From Sphingorhabdus sp. (GTDB lineage: Bacteria > Pseudomonadota > Alphaproteobacteria > Sphingomonadales > Sphingomonadaceae), in the NCBI GenBank assembly GCA_028279555.1, contig JANQNO010000007.1, positions 62,001 through 126,000 on the forward strand: a DNA stretch of 64,000 nucleotides. Reading direction: 5' to 3'. Positions 18,880-28,049 of the stretch are shown here, piece after piece. The first letter of the stretch is position 1, and each line of letters starts with the position of its first letter. The notes beneath the pieces are model-generated. The model was not told where the DNA came from. It saw only the letters and a program-made list of their open reading frames with translations, and did not search any database. Position numbers and translations under genes: made by a program.

Positions 18880-18948
18880 ACCGTAGCCCTGAGCCTGTCG
18901 AAGGGCGCTTTTCGGATAGACGTGCTTCGACAGGCTCAGCACTGCGGT
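18880..18948. repeat. dispersed inverted repeat, CCTGAGCCTGTCGAAG family, copy 1
   Basis: Arms ACCGTAGCCCTGAGCCTGTCG and CGACAGGCTCAGCACTGCGGT face each other across about 25 bases. The same element recurs at 32398 and 41926. It fills the gap between engB and the GST gene. Confidence 0.8.
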
Positions 18949-18960
18949 TTGGATGAAGCT

Positions 18961-19629
18961 ATGACCCTCAAACTCATCATCGGCAACAAGACATATTCGA
19001 GCTGGTCGATGCGCGGGTGGCTCGCCGCCAAGCAGTCGGGCCTGCATTTCGAGGAGCTCACTGTTCCGCTTTTCGAGGAGGGCTGGGATGAGCGGCAGCG
19101 TGAAGAAGACCTCGCGCCTTCGTCGGGCAAGGTTCCGATCCTGTGGGATGGCGATTCGGTCATCTGGGATTCGCTCGCCATTCTCGAATATCTCTCCGAC
19201 AAGGTTGGCCGAGAGCGTTTCTGGCCAAAGGATGATGTTGCGCGCGGGATGGCAAGGGCCATGTGCGCCGAGATGCATGCAGGTTATCAGCCGCTGCGCC
19301 GCGATTGCCCGATGAACACCCGCAAGCGCTTCGAAGGCGCGACGATCAGCGAAGGCGCGCGCGACGATGCCGTTCGAATTCTGCAACTATGGGCGGAAGC
19401 GCGCAGCCGTTTCGGCAAGGAAGGCCCCTATCTCTTCGGCACCTTCAGCGCCGCCGACATCATGTTTGCGCCGGTCGTCACGCGTTTCGTTACCTATGGC
19501 TTTACCCTGCCCGGCTTTGCGCAAAGCTATGTCGATACGATGATGGGACATGCCTGGATCGAGGAATGGTACGCCGCCGCTGCCGAAGAGGAATGGGTGA
19601 TCGCAAAATATGACGAGCCGGCCGCCTAG
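18961..19629 (+). CDS. glutathione S-transferase family protein
   Basis: A 222-residue protein. The N-terminal thioredoxin-like domain has IIGNKTYSSWSMRGWLA, with Ser in the catalytic-helix position, and the cis-Pro/ESxA-type site SGKVPILWDGDSVIWDSLAILEYL. The C-terminal domain is helical (FGTFSAADIMFAPVVTRFVTYG). The family conjugates glutathione to electrophiles or reduces small molecules; the substrate is unknown. The start at 18961 follows directly after the dispersed repeat. Confidence 0.9.
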   Translation: MTLKLIIGNKTYSSWSMRGWLAAKQSGLHFEELTVPLFEEGWDERQREEDLAPSSGKVPILWDGDSVIWDSLAILEYLSDKVGRERFWPKDDVARGMARAMCAEMHAGYQPLRRDCPMNTRKRFEGATISEGARDDAVRILQLWAEARSRFGKEGPYLFGTFSAADIMFAPVVTRFVTYGFTLPGFAQSYVDTMMGHAWIEEWYAAAAEEEWVIAKYDEPAA

Positions 19630-19635
19630 ATCGGC

Positions 19636-20100
19636 CTAGGGGATACGCTCGGTATCATAGTGCTCGCCATCCTTGGTGAAATAGCCATCGGCGCGAAACA
19701 CCATGTCGATATCCGAATAGCTGCCTCCGCTTGACCGGTCGCCCGCGCTGATTGCGACATAGACGCAATCAGAATCGCTGCGATTCTGCAAATGATGCCC
19801 GTTGGCATCGCCAGCGGGGAAGGCGGCGATATCGCCGGCGCGCATCGCATGCTCGCCATCATCGTCGACAAGGACAGCCTCACCGGAGAGCATAATCACC
19901 AGCTCGTCCTCGCCATCATGCCAATGCCGCTGCGCCGACCAGGCCCCGGGCTTGAGGACAACATGGCTCGCACCCAGATGCTTAAGCCCCGATGGCGGTG
20001 CCAGCCGCCGGTACCATCGCCCCTCGACCTCCCGGTTAAATGGCGGTGGATATCCGGTTGCATTGGTCTGTTCGAATTTTTCCAGATCGAGTTTTGGCAT
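19636..20100 (-). CDS. cupin-domain protein
   Basis: A 154-residue single-cupin protein. Motif 1 is QRHWHDGEDELVIMLSGEA and motif 2 is AGDIAAFPAGDANGHHLQN, which together supply the His/Glu metal ligands. Such proteins are metal-dependent isomerases, dioxygenases or sensors, and the sequence does not decide which. The start is ATG 20100 (MPKLDLEKFEQ). It converges with the GST gene, 6 bases apart, and is divergent from dapE with a repeat between. Confidence 0.85.
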   Translation of the reverse strand: MPKLDLEKFEQTNATGYPPPFNREVEGRWYRRLAPPSGLKHLGASHVVLKPGAWSAQRHWHDGEDELVIMLSGEAVLVDDDGEHAMRAGDIAAFPAGDANGHHLQNRSDSDCVYVAISAGDRSSGGSYSDIDMVFRADGYFTKDGEHYDTERIP

Positions 20101-20140
20101 TCGCGCGCCTCCAATAGATATGGACATATGCTACCCAGAT

Positions 20141-20216
20141 TGTCATGCCCGCGAAAGCGGGAATCCAGTGCCTGTCGTTCCGGGCCTCTGGACCCCCGAA
20201 CAAGTCGGGGATGACA
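20141..20216. repeat. dispersed inverted repeat, GCCCGCGAAAGCGG family, copy 1
   Basis: One arm holds TGTCATGCCCGCGAAAGCGGG and the other CCCCCGAACAAGTCGGGGATG, each arm being a small hairpin of its own. Related copies lie at 33267 and 49186. It occupies most of the gap between the cupin gene and dapE and ends one base before the dapE ATG, so it is part of the dapE leader. Confidence 0.8.
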
Positions 20217-20217
20217 T

Positions 20218-21369
20218 ATGAACAATGGCCATGCGCTGGATTATGCCAAAAGGCTGATCGCTTGTGAGAGCGTGACGCCAGCGCGCGGAACCGTCTTTGA
20301 CGAAATGGAAGCGATGCTCGCGCCGCTCGGCTTTACAGTGGAGCGCTTTATTGCGGGCGAAGGCGATGATGATCCGCATAATGGCGCGCCGGTCGAAAAT
20401 CTCTTCGCCATCCGCGCCGGCCCCGAGGGCAGCCGTCACTTCGCCTTTGCCGGGCATCTCGACGTCGTGCCTCCCGGCGAAGGCTGGTCGAGCGATCCTT
20501 TCGGTCCGGAAATTCGCGGCGAGCTTCTCTATGGCCGCGGCGCGGTCGACATGAAGGGCAGCATTGCCAGCTTCGTAGCCGCGCTCCATGAAATATCCGA
20601 AGAAGCAGGCACCATCAGCCTCATCATCACCGGCGATGAGGAAGGCCCGGCGGTCTATGGCACGCGGGCCTTGATCGATCACATGCAGGCGCGTGGCAGC
20701 ATCCCGGAGCTGTGCCTTGTCGGCGAGCCGACCAGCGTCAACCAGCTAGGCGACATGATGAAGATCGGGCGGCGCGGCAGCGTCAATATGTGGATCAGCG
20801 TCGATGGCACACAGGGCCATGTCGCCTATCCGCATCTGGCCGACAATCCGGTGTCGAAGCTGGTCACGATTCTGGCCGAAATCGAATCGGTTCGGCTCGA
20901 TGAAGGCACCGAGTGGTTTCAGGCCAGCAACATCGAAATCACCGATATGCATGTAGGCAATCCCGCACATAATGTGATTCCCGCCCGCGCCGAAGCGCGC
21001 ATATCGATCCGCTTCAACGATCTGCATTCAGGTGAAAGCCTCTCGCGCATGAAACGCGAGATTGTCGAAAAGCATGGCGGCGAGCTGCGCCCGGTTATCT
21101 CAGGCGAGCCCTTCCTGACGCCGCCGGGCGAACTGTCGGCGGCGATCAGCGATGCCGTGAAAGAAGTGACGGGGTTGGAGCCCGAAGCCTCGACCAGCGG
21201 GGGCACGAGCGATGCGCGATTCCTCTCCAAAATATGCCCTGTCGTGGAGTTTGGCCTGACCAATGCGACCATGCACAAGCTGGATGAGGCGGTGGCCGTT
21301 GCGGATCTGGATGCGCTGGCCGAAATCTATGCGGGCGTTATGCGGCGCGTTTTTAGCGCTTCAGAATAA
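20218..21369 (+). CDS. dapE: succinyl-diaminopimelate desuccinylase
   Basis: A 383-residue M20-family di-zinc hydrolase. Metal and catalytic motifs are FAGHLDVVPPGEGWSSDPF, YGRGAVDMKGSIASF, TGDEEGPAVYG and the C-terminal TSGGTSDARFLSK. It cleaves N-succinyl-LL-diaminopimelate in the lysine/meso-DAP pathway. dapB lies 21 kb away in the same window. Its last 17 bases overlap the convergent Smr gene. The leader is mostly dispersed repeat, and no good Shine-Dalgarno is visible. Confidence 0.95.
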   Translation: MNNGHALDYAKRLIACESVTPARGTVFDEMEAMLAPLGFTVERFIAGEGDDDPHNGAPVENLFAIRAGPEGSRHFAFAGHLDVVPPGEGWSSDPFGPEIRGELLYGRGAVDMKGSIASFVAALHEISEEAGTISLIITGDEEGPAVYGTRALIDHMQARGSIPELCLVGEPTSVNQLGDMMKIGRRGSVNMWISVDGTQGHVAYPHLADNPVSKLVTILAEIESVRLDEGTEWFQASNIEITDMHVGNPAHNVIPARAEARISIRFNDLHSGESLSRMKREIVEKHGGELRPVISGEPFLTPPGELSAAISDAVKEVTGLEPEASTSGGTSDARFLSKICPVVEFGLTNATMHKLDEAVAVADLDALAEIYAGVMRRVFSASE

Positions 21370-21928
21370 TGTAGATCGCGCCAGTCCCGCCATGGCGCGG
21401 ATGGGCACCGCGAACCGTAGCGATGTTGGGCGCATGGCGCGAGGCGGCAAGCCAGTCGCGCACCACGCTGGCGATAGCGCCGCGCCCCTCTCCGCTTGCC
21501 CGGTCATGACTGCGCGGCTTTCCCGTCACCAGCAGGACAACGCGCAGCCCTTGATGCACCGCCTGCTCGAGCGCACCGTCGAGCCGCTGATAAGCGCCCG
21601 CCAGACCGATCCCATGCAGGTCGATCGAAACATCGGGTTCGATCACACCTTTTTTGAAACGCCGGTCCCAATGCGAATCGAGATTGCCGCGCGGTTGAAT
21701 ATTGCGCTTCAAACTTTCTTTTGCGTCACTCCCGCGCAGGCGGGAGTCTATCCCCCCTCTCGGCCGGGCATCGAGATCGGATGGATTCCCGCCTGCGCGG
21801 GAATGACGTTTTTCATTCATTGGCTGCGGCTCTGGGCGCGGCCTTTCAGCATGCAGCGGCGTCACGGTCGCGATCACCTTGTCCCACAGCGCCTGTTCCT
21901 CGGCGTCAAGCGTGCTGCGCCGGCTCAT
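21353..21928 (-). CDS. Smr-domain protein carrying an in-frame dispersed repeat
   Basis: A 191-residue protein. The C-terminal Smr domain is clear: VSIDLHGIGLAGAYQRLDGAL, VLLVTGKPRSHD and APNIATVRGAHPRHGGTGAIYI, with the DLHG motif of Smr nucleases. Residues 41-69 (RHSRAGGNPS...DSRLRGSDA) are the translation of a palindromic element and do not belong to the family. The reading frame is intact. It lies 9 bases downstream of mltA's stop-side neighbour arrangement, giving the order timA-like, mltA, Smr on the minus strand. Confidence 0.88.
   Translation of the reverse strand: MSRRSTLDAEEQALWDKVIATVTPLHAERPRPEPQPMNEKRHSRAGGNPSDLDARPRGGIDSRLRGSDAKESLKRNIQPRGNLDSHWDRRFKKGVIEPDVSIDLHGIGLAGAYQRLDGALEQAVHQGLRVVLLVTGKPRSHDRASGEGRGAIASVVRDWLAASRHAPNIATVRGAHPRHGGTGAIYIILKR
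21724..21808. repeat. palindromic element inside the Smr gene
   Basis: Arms CGTCACTCCCGCGCAGGCGG and CCGCCTGCGCGGGAATGACG face each other across about 45 bases. The element resembles the intergenic GCGAAAGCGG and GCAGGCGG repeats in this window. It lies wholly inside the Smr coding frame and contains no stop in that frame. Confidence 0.82.
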
Positions 21929-21937
21929 GGCAGCCGC

Positions 21938-23179
21938 TTACAGCCCCAGCCGCTGGAGCGTTTCTTTCGGCAGGAGAAGCAGGGCCGCGCCGCGCGCTGC
22001 CATGCCGCCGGCCAGCGCTCTTGCCCGCGCGCCAGCGCCCCAGAAAGTATCGAAACGATTGGAACCCTTGATCGCACCGCCGGTATCCTGCGCCACCCAG
22101 ATGCCATTGGGCTCGGCGCGGTCCATCGAGAGATAGACCGGCGCGCCAAGCGGTATGAATTTAGGATCGGTTGCCACGCTTGTTTCGCCCACCACCGGAT
22201 AGCCCATCGCGCCGAGCGGCCCCGCCCCGGTCAATTCGCGGAAAAAGACATAGCTTTTATTCTCGCGCATTATCGCCTTGCCTTCGACCGGATTGCGATT
22301 GAGCCAGCTGACGATGCCCTGCATCGAGCTTTCACCGGGCCCCAAAAGCCCGCGTTCCTTCATCAAGCGGCCGATGCCGGTATAATCGCGGCCATTCTGG
22401 CTGGCATAGCCGATCCGCATAATCGTGCCATCGGGCGCGCGAAGGCGGCCCGAACCCTGTATCTGCAAAAAGAAAAATTCTACCGGGTCCTTTGCCCATG
22501 CGATAATGGGCGCGCGGCCAGCCAGCCCGTTATCGTCGATCATCCCGCGGTCATCATAAAGCACAAGCTTGCTGCCATCGACTTTTCCGCGGATGCGCTT
22601 GCCTGCATATTGATCGCCCCATTGCGACAGATCGACATCGAGAAGATCATTCGGCCTGCCATAAACAGGAACGTCAAAGCCGGGGATACGCGTGCGCGAC
22701 CCTTCTATTTCCGGCTCGAAATATCCGGTTGCAAAGGCCTTGCCATCGCCCACCTGCACTGCATCCATATAGGTCGCAAAGAAAGAGACGGCATCGCCCT
22801 GCCAGCTTTTTGCCGCATCGCAGCTTGCGCGCCACTCGTCATTGAGCGTCAGGCCTGACTGGTCGACGCGGCGCAGCAGGCCGGGGCAGCTTGTCTGAAA
22901 GGCCGACAATGCGGCTTTTGCCTTGTCTTCGCGAATTCCGATTGCCCCGATTTGCGGGCCGCGCACCAGGCCCAGGCTGGCGGCGGTGCTGCCGTCACCT
23001 GTTGGGGTAGGAGCCGGGAACGTAGCATTGGGCGTCGCTGGCACGGGCTGCGCCGCGCCGCCGGGGCTGGATGCAGGCGGTGTTTCGGCCGACGCCGATA
23101 CCGGCGCAGGAATAATACCGCCGGAACAGCCGGCAACGACCAAAGCAAAAACAAGAAAAGGGAGATGCGCTATTTTCAT
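21938..23179 (-). CDS. mltA: membrane-bound lytic murein transglycosylase A
   Basis: A 413-residue lipoprotein. The signal MKIAHLPFLVFALVVAGC ends in a lipobox, followed by a Pro/Ala-rich linker. The MltA domain begins near residue 120 (ATGYFEPEIEGSRTRIPGFDVPVYG). The C-terminal 3D domain has VAQDTGGAIKGSNRFDTFWGAG with catalytic Asp residues. It cleaves the glycan strands of peptidoglycan to 1,6-anhydro ends at the outer membrane. It follows the timA-like gene by 13 bases. Confidence 0.95.
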   Translation of the reverse strand: MKIAHLPFLVFALVVAGCSGGIIPAPVSASAETPPASSPGGAAQPVPATPNATFPAPTPTGDGSTAASLGLVRGPQIGAIGIREDKAKAALSAFQTSCPGLLRRVDQSGLTLNDEWRASCDAAKSWQGDAVSFFATYMDAVQVGDGKAFATGYFEPEIEGSRTRIPGFDVPVYGRPNDLLDVDLSQWGDQYAGKRIRGKVDGSKLVLYDDRGMIDDNGLAGRAPIIAWAKDPVEFFFLQIQGSGRLRAPDGTIMRIGYASQNGRDYTGIGRLMKERGLLGPGESSMQGIVSWLNRNPVEGKAIMRENKSYVFFRELTGAGPLGAMGYPVVGETSVATDPKFIPLGAPVYLSMDRAEPNGIWVAQDTGGAIKGSNRFDTFWGAGARARALAGGMAARGAALLLLPKETLQRLGL

Positions 23180-23192
23180 AGCGCGCTGTGAA

Positions 23193-23873
23193 TCAGGCTT
23201 CGTCGGTTTCGTCAAGCTTCCAGTTGCGGTCGCTCGCCTTCACGTCGCGCATAAAGGTCCACACATCGTGGGTTTCAACAGCATCGGTCATCGAACCGCC
23301 GATGACCTTGCCATCCTTGTCCTTGACCAGCGCCGCGATATCGGCATCGAAGCGGACGGTCACACGCGCCGTGGGGTGGTCAAGGCTGGCATCGACAATC
23401 CGGGCCTCGTCAATCCGCACGAGCCTGTTTTCCAGCGTCTCGCCGCGTTCTTCGCGGGCGGTAATTGCCGCATCGAAGCTCTCGAAGACATCGTCATCAC
23501 ATAACGCCTTCAGCGCCTCGCGATCACCTTTCCAGAATGCCTCGAGCACCATGCCATAGGCGGATTTCGCACCCTCGATAAATAGCGCGGTGTCGAACTG
23601 CCGGTCTGCATTGATGATGGCGCGCAGGCCGCTTTCGGCCGCCATGTCAATCGTAATCACGTCGGATTGTGGCAGGCTCTGTCCCGCGCTGGAGTCCGGA
23701 ACCGGCTCGCGGATCACGGGCGGCTGGCGTTCTTCGGGCGGATTGCGCAATACAGGCTCCTGCTCATGCCCGGTCCGTTTGCCGAGAATAGAGTAAAGCC
23801 TGAGGCCCAGAAAGGCCGCGACCATGGCCAGCAAGACGATCGATAAAGTCACAATATCTCCATATATCGGCAC
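23193..23873 (-). CDS. Tim44/TimA-family membrane-anchored protein
   Basis: A 226-residue protein with one N-terminal membrane helix (VTLSIVLLAMVAAFLGLRLYSILG), a Pro-rich linker, and a Tim44-like domain (AKSAYGMVLEAFWKGDREALKALCDDDVFESF, then ARVTVRFDADIAALVKD and VWTFMRDVKASDRNWKLDETD). Alphaproteobacterial Tim44 homologues are inner-membrane proteins with roles near the envelope. The divergent position opposite secB is common in this group. Confidence 0.88.
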   Translation of the reverse strand: MPIYGDIVTLSIVLLAMVAAFLGLRLYSILGKRTGHEQEPVLRNPPEERQPPVIREPVPDSSAGQSLPQSDVITIDMAAESGLRAIINADRQFDTALFIEGAKSAYGMVLEAFWKGDREALKALCDDDVFESFDAAITAREERGETLENRLVRIDEARIVDASLDHPTARVTVRFDADIAALVKDKDGKVIGGSMTDAVETHDVWTFMRDVKASDRNWKLDETDEA

Positions 23874-24095
23874 AGAATGCTTAAATGACGATGAACGGCA
23901 GCCCAGTATCTCGAAACTTGCCCGTTAACCTTTGTCCATACATAGGCCGTTCGATCACAATTTTCAAATGGCATTATGGCGGTAATTGGCATGCGGCAGT
24001 AATTATTGCCCTTTGCGCGGCCCCCTGCTAGGCGCGGCGGCAACCAAAGGCGGCAAAGCCTGCCTGAAACAGCCAATAGGGAAAGTGGAAAATCG

Positions 24096-24605
24096 ATGGC
24101 AGAAGAAGAAGGCAATGTGACATCCGAAAATCTTGCCGCCAATGGCGAAGATAACGGCCCGCAGGTGGGAATGCTGAGCCAGTATGTAAAAGACCTGTCG
24201 GTGGAAAACCCCAATGCGCCAGACAGTTTTGGCTGGGAGGTTCAGCCGCAGATCGATGTTCAGGTCAATATCCAGGTCAACGCTGTCAATGAAGAGGTTC
24301 ACGAAGTCGGCATGACGCTGGCGGTGAAAGCCGAGGGCGACAAGGGCGTTCAGTTCAATGTCGAGCTGGAATATGCGACCCTGTTCGGCATTCGCAATGT
24401 TCCTGAAGAGCAGTCGCATCCCTTCCTGTTCGGCGAAGCGCCGCGGCTCATGTTCCCCTTTGCCCGCCGCGTCATCGCCGATGCGGTGCGCGATGCCGGT
24501 TATCCGCCGCTGGTGCTTGAACCGATCGATTTCAACGCGCTCTATGTTCAGCAGCGCCAGCAGGCCGAGCAAATGGCAGATCAGCAACCGGCAGGTGAAG
24601 CCTGA
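24096..24605 (+). CDS. secB: protein-export chaperone SecB
   Basis: A 169-residue acidic protein with the SecB core: VGMLSQYVKDLSVENPNAPD, PQIDVQVNIQVNAVNEEVHEVGMTL, and the C-terminal LFPFARRVIADAVRDAGYPPLVLEPIDF-type segment (here MFPFARRVIADAVRDAGYPP). It keeps preproteins unfolded and hands them to SecA. The frame extends upstream, but the ATG at 24096 matches the family N-terminus. Confidence 0.96.
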   Translation: MAEEEGNVTSENLAANGEDNGPQVGMLSQYVKDLSVENPNAPDSFGWEVQPQIDVQVNIQVNAVNEEVHEVGMTLAVKAEGDKGVQFNVELEYATLFGIRNVPEEQSHPFLFGEAPRLMFPFARRVIADAVRDAGYPPLVLEPIDFNALYVQQRQQAEQMADQQPAGEA

Positions 24606-24641
24606 GGCGGATCAGCTTCAATTTTGGGCGGGGGCTTTTAG

Positions 24642-26225
24642 GTGAACCTGCTTAAATCCACCGGCATTATCGGCGGCATGACATTGATCAGCCGCATATT
24701 TGGCTTTGTCCGCGATATCCTGATAGCGCGGCTGCTAGGGGCAACGGCGATTGGCGATGCCTGGCAAATCGCCTTTATGTTGCCGAATATTTTCCGGCGG
24801 CTTTTTGCCGAGGGTGCCTTTTCGGCAGCTTTCGTGCCGCTTTTCAACCGCAAGATGAAAGGCGAGCAGGATGAAGCCGGGCGGCCTGCGGCGCAGCGCT
24901 TTTCCAGCGAGATATTGTCGGTGTTCCTGCCGATACTGCTGGTCTTTTCCGCCATCATCATGCTCGCCATGCCCTGGGTGCTTTGGCTGTTCGACGATTT
25001 TGGCGAAGGCGGCCGGGTCAATGAAACCTCTATTGCGCTGGCGCGGATCACCTTTCCCTATCTCGCCCTGATCAGCCTGACGACGCTTTTCGCGGCCATT
25101 CTCAATTCGGTAAGCCGCTTTGCAGCAGCAGCCTTTGCGCCGGTATTGCTTAATATCTGCATGATTTCGGTGCTGCTCTGGTCGCTCTGGCAATATGGCG
25201 AGACAGCACCCACAAGCACAGCTTACGCGCTGGCCTGGGCCGTTTCCTTTGCCGGGCTGGTCCAGGCTGGATGGCTCTATTTCTGGGCGCGAAGGGCAGG
25301 TTTCTCCTTTACGCTGCTTCGTCCCCGCGCGACCAAGGATGTGCGAGAACTCGGCATTTTGATCCTGCCGGCAATCTTCGGGGCAGGCATCTATCAGATC
25401 AGCCGCTTTATCGACCTCTTCTTTCTGGGTCAGCTCGAACAGGGTTCCTTTGTCTATCTTGCGATGGCCGACAGGCTCAATCAGCTGCCCCTCGGTATCA
25501 TCGGGATCGCGCTTGGCGTCGCTATCCTGCCCGCGCTGTCGCGCTTCATCGCCGATGATGACGCCGGCGGCGCGCAGCGGGTGCAGAGCAACGCCATCGA
25601 GCTGGGCCTGCTGCTCACCATCCCTGCTGCGGTCGGGCTTTTCTTTGCAGCAAAGCCGCTGGTCACAGCCATTTTCTTCCAGGGCAGATTTACTGCGGAC
25701 GATGCCAGCATGACCGCATCTGTCCTTGCCATGCTGGTGATCGGCCTTCCCGCCTATGTGCTAATCAAGATTCTCACGCCCGCCTTTTTTGCGCGAAAAG
25801 ATACGCGCACGCCTGTCTATACGGCAGCATTTTCGCTGGTGGTGAATGTTGTTCTCAACATCATCCTTATTCCGCTTTACGGTGTGCCTGGGCTTGCTCT
25901 TGCGGGCGCAATCGCCGCCTGGACGAATTGCGCCTTGCTTTACACCATCCTCCACCGGCGCGGGCATTATCATCTCGAATGGGATCTGCTGCTGCGCATT
26001 GTCCGTATCGTCATTTCGGCGCTTGCGATGGGCGCGGCGATCTGGTTCCTCCTACCCTTCGGCGAAGCCCATTATGGCGGCGGGATAGTGGCGCGGTCCG
26101 TTTCCGTGCTGATCCTCGTCGGATCGGGCGCTGTAGTATATTTTGCACTTGCATTCGCGACCGGTGCCATCGACAGAAAAAAGATCAATATGCTGACCGA
26201 AAAAGCAGCACCAACACAGGAATAG
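24642..26225 (+). CDS. murJ: lipid II flippase MurJ
   Basis: A 527-residue protein with about 14 membrane helices. The N-terminus [25 protein letters not shown] pattern ([19 protein letters not shown]) is the MurJ signature, with [17 protein letters not shown] and [20 protein letters not shown] further on. It moves lipid II across the inner membrane for peptidoglycan synthesis. The start is GTG at 24642. trpS follows after 4 bases, so they are co-transcribed. Confidence 0.95.
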   Translation: MNLLKSTGIIGGMTLISRIFGFVRDILIARLLGATAIGDAWQIAFMLPNIFRRLFAEGAFSAAFVPLFNRKMKGEQDEAGRPAAQRFSSEILSVFLPILLVFSAIIMLAMPWVLWLFDDFGEGGRVNETSIALARITFPYLALISLTTLFAAILNSVSRFAAAAFAPVLLNICMISVLLWSLWQYGETAPTSTAYALAWAVSFAGLVQAGWLYFWARRAGFSFTLLRPRATKDVRELGILILPAIFGAGIYQISRFIDLFFLGQLEQGSFVYLAMADRLNQLPLGIIGIALGVAILPALSRFIADDDAGGAQRVQSNAIELGLLLTIPAAVGLFFAAKPLVTAIFFQGRFTADDASMTASVLAMLVIGLPAYVLIKILTPAFFARKDTRTPVYTAAFSLVVNVVLNIILIPLYGVPGLALAGAIAAWTNCALLYTILHRRGHYHLEWDLLLRIVRIVISALAMGAAIWFLLPFGEAHYGGGIVARSVSVLILVGSGAVVYFALAFATGAIDRKKINMLTEKAAPTQE

Positions 26226-26229
26226 CAAA

Positions 26230-27231
26230 ATGCGAGTCGTATCGGGCATTCAGCCCACCGGAAATTTGCATCTGGGCAACTATCTGGGCGCGATAAAAAA
26301 CTGGGTGAAAATGCAGGAAGAAGGCGAGTGCCTGTTTTTCCTCGCTGACCTGCACGCCATCACCGTACACAACGACCCCGCCGAGCTTTCCGCCAACACC
26401 CGCGAGATGGCGGCGGCCTTGATCGCTGCCGGCGTTGATCCGGAGAAGGCCATACTCTTCAATCAGGCACGGGTCGCGGGCCATGCCGAGCTTGCCTGGA
26501 TGCTGATATGCAACACACCGATGGGCTGGCTCGACCGGATGACACAGTTCAAGGAAAAATCGGGCAAGCACAAGCAGCGCGCCTCGCTGGGGCTCTATGG
26601 CTATCCGGTGCTGCAGGCTGCCGATGTGCTCATCTATCAGGCGACCCATGTTCCCGTCGGCGAAGACCAGAAACAGCATCTGGAGCTGGCCCGCGATATC
26701 GCGCAGAAATTCAACAGCGATTTCGGCAGCGCGGACAGCGAGATATTCACATTGCCCGAAGCCTATATCACCGGCGATGCGACAAGGGTGATGAGCCTGC
26801 GCGATGGCGCGGCGAAGATGAGCAAATCCGATCCCAGCGAAATGAGCCGGATCAATATGGCCGATGATGATGACAGCATTGCCCAGAAGATCCGCAAAGC
26901 GCGCACCGATCCGGAGGTACTGCCCGATACTTTTGAGGCGCTGGAAGGCCGGGCGGAGGCCGCCAATCTGGTCAACATCTACGCTGCCACTGCCGATATC
27001 GACGTGCAGGCCGTACTTGACCAGTTTGCCGGCCAGGGCTTTGGCACTTTCAAACCTGCCCTGGCCGAATTGCTGGTCGAAACATTGCGCCCCATTCGCG
27101 AGGAGTTTCTTCGGTTGAAGGAGGATAGCGCCGCGCTCGATTCGATTTTGGCGGCAGGCGCGGCAAAAGCGGAAGCCTTGGGCAGACCGACGGTCGATGC
27201 CGCCTATGACGCGCTGGGGCTGCTACGCTGA
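26230..27231 (+). CDS. trpS: tryptophanyl-tRNA synthetase
   Basis: A 333-residue class I aminoacyl-tRNA synthetase. The HIGH-type motif is [13 protein letters not shown], the KMSKS motif is [10 protein letters not shown] near residue 199, and [11 protein letters not shown] and [13 protein letters not shown] mark the TrpRS family. It charges tRNA-Trp. It follows murJ by 4 bases. Confidence 0.97.
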   Translation: MRVVSGIQPTGNLHLGNYLGAIKNWVKMQEEGECLFFLADLHAITVHNDPAELSANTREMAAALIAAGVDPEKAILFNQARVAGHAELAWMLICNTPMGWLDRMTQFKEKSGKHKQRASLGLYGYPVLQAADVLIYQATHVPVGEDQKQHLELARDIAQKFNSDFGSADSEIFTLPEAYITGDATRVMSLRDGAAKMSKSDPSEMSRINMADDDDSIAQKIRKARTDPEVLPDTFEALEGRAEAANLVNIYAATADIDVQAVLDQFAGQGFGTFKPALAELLVETLRPIREEFLRLKEDSAALDSILAAGAAKAEALGRPTVDAAYDALGLLR

Positions 27232-27306
27232 ATCCGGCGTTAAAGCGCGGTTCAGTTGCGATTTGCTAGCCGCTTCCCTAGGCTAGGGCTAACAGGAGTC
27301 GCAACC

Positions 27307-28011
27307 ATGAATACTCAAATTTTGCGCAAGGCAGCGATGATAGCTGCGCCCGCGGCATTGCTCTCGCTGACCGCTTGCGCCACGCCGTTTCGCGCCGATG
27401 TTTCGCGCTTTCAGCAACTGCCTCCGGCACAGGGCCAGAGCTTTGCCATCAAGGCCGCCGACCCTGCCAATGATGGCGGGCTCGAATTTGGCAGCTATGC
27501 CTCGCTCATTTCCGACCGCATGGCATCGCTCGGCTATGTTGCCGCGGATTCGGCGGACAATGCCGACTTGACCGTTACGCTCGGCTATGGCGTCGATGAA
27601 GGCAAGGAGCGCAGAGTTGTGCGCAGCGATCCTTTTTACGATCCCTTTTGGGGATATGGCCGGCACTATGGCTATTTCGGTCGTTACAGCCGCCCATACA
27701 TCGTTCGCACGCGGCGGGGCTACCGCTATGTGCGCGGCTTCCACGACCCCTTCCTTTTCGGCGGCTTTGGTTACCGCGGTGGCTATGACGTTTCGAGTTT
27801 TACCGTCTACACCAGCGACCTCGACCTGAAGATCAAGCGCAACAGCGACGGCCAAAGCCTGTTTGAAGGCCGCGCCGAGGCCAAGTCGCGATCGAACAAG
27901 CTGACCTATCTGGTGCCGAATCTCGTCGAGGCGATGTTTACCGATTTCCCCGGCAGCAATGGCGAGACAGTACGCATTTCGGTCGCGCCGGAGAAAAAGA
28001 AAAGCCGTTGA
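27307..28011 (+). CDS. DUF4136-type lipoprotein
   Basis: A 234-residue lipoprotein. The signal MNTQILRKAAMIAAPAALLSLTAC has a clear lipobox. The mature part has the DUF4136 pattern: FSRFQQLPPAQGQSFAI-like start, GGLEFGSYASLISDRMASLGY, a Tyr/Gly/Arg-rich middle (DPFWGYGRHYGYFGRYSRP), and FEGRAEAKSRSNKL...MFTDFPG at the end. The family is of unknown function in the envelope. The frame reaches back to 27256, but the signal peptide fixes the start. Confidence 0.85.
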   Translation: MNTQILRKAAMIAAPAALLSLTACATPFRADVSRFQQLPPAQGQSFAIKAADPANDGGLEFGSYASLISDRMASLGYVAADSADNADLTVTLGYGVDEGKERRVVRSDPFYDPFWGYGRHYGYFGRYSRPYIVRTRRGYRYVRGFHDPFLFGGFGYRGGYDVSSFTVYTSDLDLKIKRNSDGQSLFEGRAEAKSRSNKLTYLVPNLVEAMFTDFPGSNGETVRISVAPEKKKSR

Positions 28012-28049
28012 ACCAAGCGCGCTGCTGACAGCGCGGGCCAATTGGCAGA

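Noticed and set aside
21263-22858. 531-codon frame antisense to mltA and Smr
   Set aside because: Amino acid composition is shadow-like (Arg/Ala/His-rich) and MltA motifs are on the other strand.
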